Positions 62,656 through 64,000 of a DNA stretch of 64,000 bases are shown piece after piece. The position numbers and the translations under genes are program-made. Each line of letters opens with the position of its first letter. Position 1 is the stretch's first letter. Below the pieces are notes generated by a model, which was not told the DNA's origin, searched no databases, and saw only the letters and a program-made list of their open reading frames with translations. Source of the stretch: JBGASG01 sp046328035 (lineage in GTDB: Bacteria > Cyanobacteriota > Vampirovibrionia > Obscuribacterales > Obscuribacteraceae); NCBI GenBank assembly GCA_046328035.1, contig JAXLXI010000006.1, positions 248,001 to 312,000 of the forward strand. Direction: 5' to 3'.

Positions 62656-62751
62656 ATGTCGAATCGCGCCACAACTATGATGATGAGCATGAACATGCGC
62701 TACTACCCCGCCGGGGAAGTAGGGTGTTTGCACATCGTCTGGCTCGATTAA
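62656..62751 (+). CDS. Methionine-rich leader peptide (attenuator uORF)
   Basis: A 31-codon frame from ATG 62656 to TAA 62749-62751 encodes MSNRATTMMMSMNMRYY followed by PAGEVGCLHIVWLD. Six Met codons include five within seven consecutive codons (62677-62697). An in-frame ATG at 62647 would overlap the -10 box, so 62656 is more likely the start. The predicted transcript start makes the message leaderless or nearly so. The frame ends 92 bp before the trans-sulfuration gene and 25 bp before the terminator stem. The Met cluster directly precedes the first hairpin, as in amino-acid leader peptides. No homology is claimed; the evidence is codon content and position. Confidence 0.75.
   Translation: MSNRATTMMMSMNMRYYPAGEVGCLHIVWLD
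62700..62722 (+). promoter_or_regulatory. Leader hairpin 1 (pause/anti-antiterminator)
   Basis: CTACTACCCC pairs with GGGGAAGTAG across a GCC loop (9 of 10 pairs). It starts 3 bp after the last Met codon, so a stalled ribosome would cover its left arm. The right arm GGGGAAGT could instead pair with ACTCCCC at 62778-62784. Confidence 0.7.
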
Positions 62752-62776
62752 CTCAGCAAGCTTAGAAAGTGCAATT

Positions 62777-62815
62777 AACTCCCCTTCTCGCGGCAGAGAA
62801 GGGGAGTTTTCTTTT
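62777..62815 (+). terminator. Intrinsic terminator/attenuator before the trans-sulfuration gene
   Basis: A 13-bp perfect stem AACTCCCCTTCTC / GAGAAGGGGAGTT with a GCGGCA loop leads into TTTTCTTTT. It ends 29 bp before the ATG of the downstream gene, upstream of the structural gene, which is the position of an attenuator. Confidence 0.9.
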
Positions 62816-62843
62816 GGCAATTATTGAAAGGAGAAACATCACC

Positions 62844-64000
62844 ATGACCGTACATCCCACTCACAACGGCTGCGAGAAGACCAGAGCGCAACGCGAGTTC
62901 ACCTCAACCCTGGCATTCGCCACCAGAGCCGTACATCACGGGCAGGAACCAGATCCCGCCACCGGCGCCCTCACTACTCCGATATACCAGACTTCGACAT
63001 TCGCGCTCGATGAGCTGGGCGTCAACAAAGGGTACCAATATGCGCGTACGCACAATCCGACGCGTACCGCGCTTGAAGAATGCCTGGCTTCGCTCGAAGG
63101 TGCTCGCTACGGCATCGCCACCGCTTCCGGCTTAGCGGCTGTGACAGTGGTTGCCAGCCTGCTCAATGCAGGCGATCACGTGGTTGTCGGCGAAGACGTA
63201 TATGGCGGCGTCTACCGCCTCTTCGAAAAGGTCCTCAAACGCTACAATCTCAGTTTTTCGTATGTAAACGCCCGCGATGTTCAGCAGATCGAAAACGCGG
63301 TGTGTAGCCAGACCAAGTTGATCTGGTTGGAGACGCCGACGAATCCCCTGCTCCGGCTTGCGGATTTGCGCGAAATCGGCAAAATCGCCAAGCGCCACAA
63401 TTTGATTTACTGCGTCGATAACACTTTTGCGACGCCATATTTCCAGCGTCCACTGGAGTTCGGCGCCGACGTCATAGTTCACAGTACAACCAAATATCTG
63501 AGCGGACACGCCGATGTCATCGGTGGTGCCGTGATCACAGATCGCGAGGATCTCTACGAGCAATTGCAGTTTTACACGAATGCATCCGGTTGCGTTCCCG
63601 GTCCATTCGATTGCTATCTGACTTTGCGCGGCGTGAAAACCCTCTCCCTGCGCATGAGAGAACACGAGCGCAACGCCACGGAAGTCGCCAACTTTCTCGA
63701 ACAACATCCGGCAGTAGAACAGGTTTTCTATCCGGGACTCCCCTCGTTCCCGCAATATGAACTGGCCAAGCGCCAGATGACTGGTTTCGGCGGCATGGTT
63801 TCTTTTGTCGTCAAAGGCGGACTGGACAACGCTAAGCATCTGGTGCGGTCTACTCGCCTGTTCCAGCTCGCTGAATCACTCGGTGGCGTCAAGTCGTTGA
63901 TTTGCCATCCCTCCACGATGACGCACAAGCCGATACCTAAAGACGTCCAGGAACAGTGTGGTATCACCGACGGTTTGATCCGCTTGTCCTGCGGCATCGA
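62844..64000 (+). CDS. metB: Cystathionine gamma-synthase/lyase-type PLP enzyme (3' end outside window)
   Basis: The gene runs off the right edge; 385 codons are visible from ATG 62844 (AAGGAGA ten bases upstream). Trans-sulfuration enzyme features: FATRAVHHGQEPDPATGAL, TTPIYQTSTFALDE, YQYARTHNPTRTALEECLA, EGARYGIATASGLAAV, IWLETPTNPLLRLADL, the PLP segment VDNTFATPYFQRPLEFGADV and VHSTTKYLSGHADVIGG (Lys), and SLGGVKSLICHPSTMTHKP. Gamma-synthase, gamma-lyase and related enzymes cannot be separated by eye; a methionine leader in front favours a methionine biosynthetic role. It is the only structural gene of the attenuated transcript seen here. Confidence 0.9.
   Translation, partial: MTVHPTHNGCEKTRAQREFTSTLAFATRAVHHGQEPDPATGALTTPIYQTSTFALDELGVNKGYQYARTHNPTRTALEECLASLEGARYGIATASGLAAVTVVASLLNAGDHVVVGEDVYGGVYRLFEKVLKRYNLSFSYVNARDVQQIENAVCSQTKLIWLETPTNPLLRLADLREIGKIAKRHNLIYCVDNTFATPYFQRPLEFGADVIVHSTTKYLSGHADVIGGAVITDREDLYEQLQFYTNASGCVPGPFDCYLTLRGVKTLSLRMREHERNATEVANFLEQHPAVEQVFYPGLPSFPQYELAKRQMTGFGGMVSFVVKGGLDNAKHLVRSTRLFQLAESLGGVKSLICHPSTMTHKPIPKDVQEQCGITDGLIRLSCGI

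Overview
The window is about 55% G+C, densely coded on both strands and bacterial. Gene content (RecJ with a long C-terminal extension, a two-gene aerobic ribonucleotide reductase, an MglA-type GTPase next to a two-component pair, DUF1800/DUF1501 and DUF4127 proteins, a PuuB-like oxidase beside a putrescine-type aminotransferase) together with dispersed intergenic palindromes built on GCGATATCGC suggests a non-photosynthetic relative of Cyanobacteria (Vampirovibrionia/Melainabacteria, perhaps Obscuribacterales). This is an inference from protein style and repeats; there is no rRNA in the window to confirm it.

Layout. 0-3 kb: end of a JAB/DUF4329-like protein followed by two membrane-protein genes, with a duplicated toxin-tail fragment between them, as in a polymorphic-toxin/immunity locus. 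2.9-9 kb: a DUF4127 operon on the minus strand, then recJ-apt. 9-11.4 kb: a patch of frameshifted reading frames (unknown membrane protein, queuosine-precursor transporter, C-terminus of birA) around an intact DUF4272 gene. 11.9-14.3 kb: cupin, OsmC, acetyltransferase, sirtuin. 15-19.5 kb: nrdA and nrdB with similar promoter elements; a group II intron sits immediately behind the nrdB terminator (19.6-21.5 kb). 21.6-31.5 kb: a degenerate receiver, an XRE regulator, a filterless TrkA/channel protein, glpK, a Pcp-like peptidase, tRNA-Leu(CAA), a diiron protein, and a response regulator - GTPase - histidine kinase set. 31.7-41.4 kb: hypothetical proteins, a nucleotidase, a putrescine aminotransferase, an amine oxidase and proC-proA-proB. 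41.7-47.2 kb: secreted hydrolase, gluzincin-like protein, DUF1800-DUF1501. 48-51 kb: clpS-clpA. 51-57 kb: UPF0178, a zinc-finger-like protein behind a 30-bp perfect palindrome, a MATE pump, OsmC, patatin, cytochrome P450. 57.5-64 kb: a methionine-centred region (mtnA, an mtnB-like class II aldolase, and at the window end a cystathionine gamma-synthase-type gene).

The strongest regulatory signal is at 62.62-62.82 kb: a consensus promoter, a probably leaderless 31-codon reading frame carrying five methionine codons within seven, a hairpin over the next codons, and a 13-bp perfect intrinsic terminator just before the trans-sulfuration gene. This is the layout of ribosome-mediated transcription attenuation by methionine. 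Other notable points are the tandem histidine-kinase modules with complementary losses, the 30-bp and paired 18-bp operator-like palindromes, the CGATATCG palindrome family with compensatory variants, and the duplicated start region of the response regulator gene that creates an overlapping 11-codon uORF.
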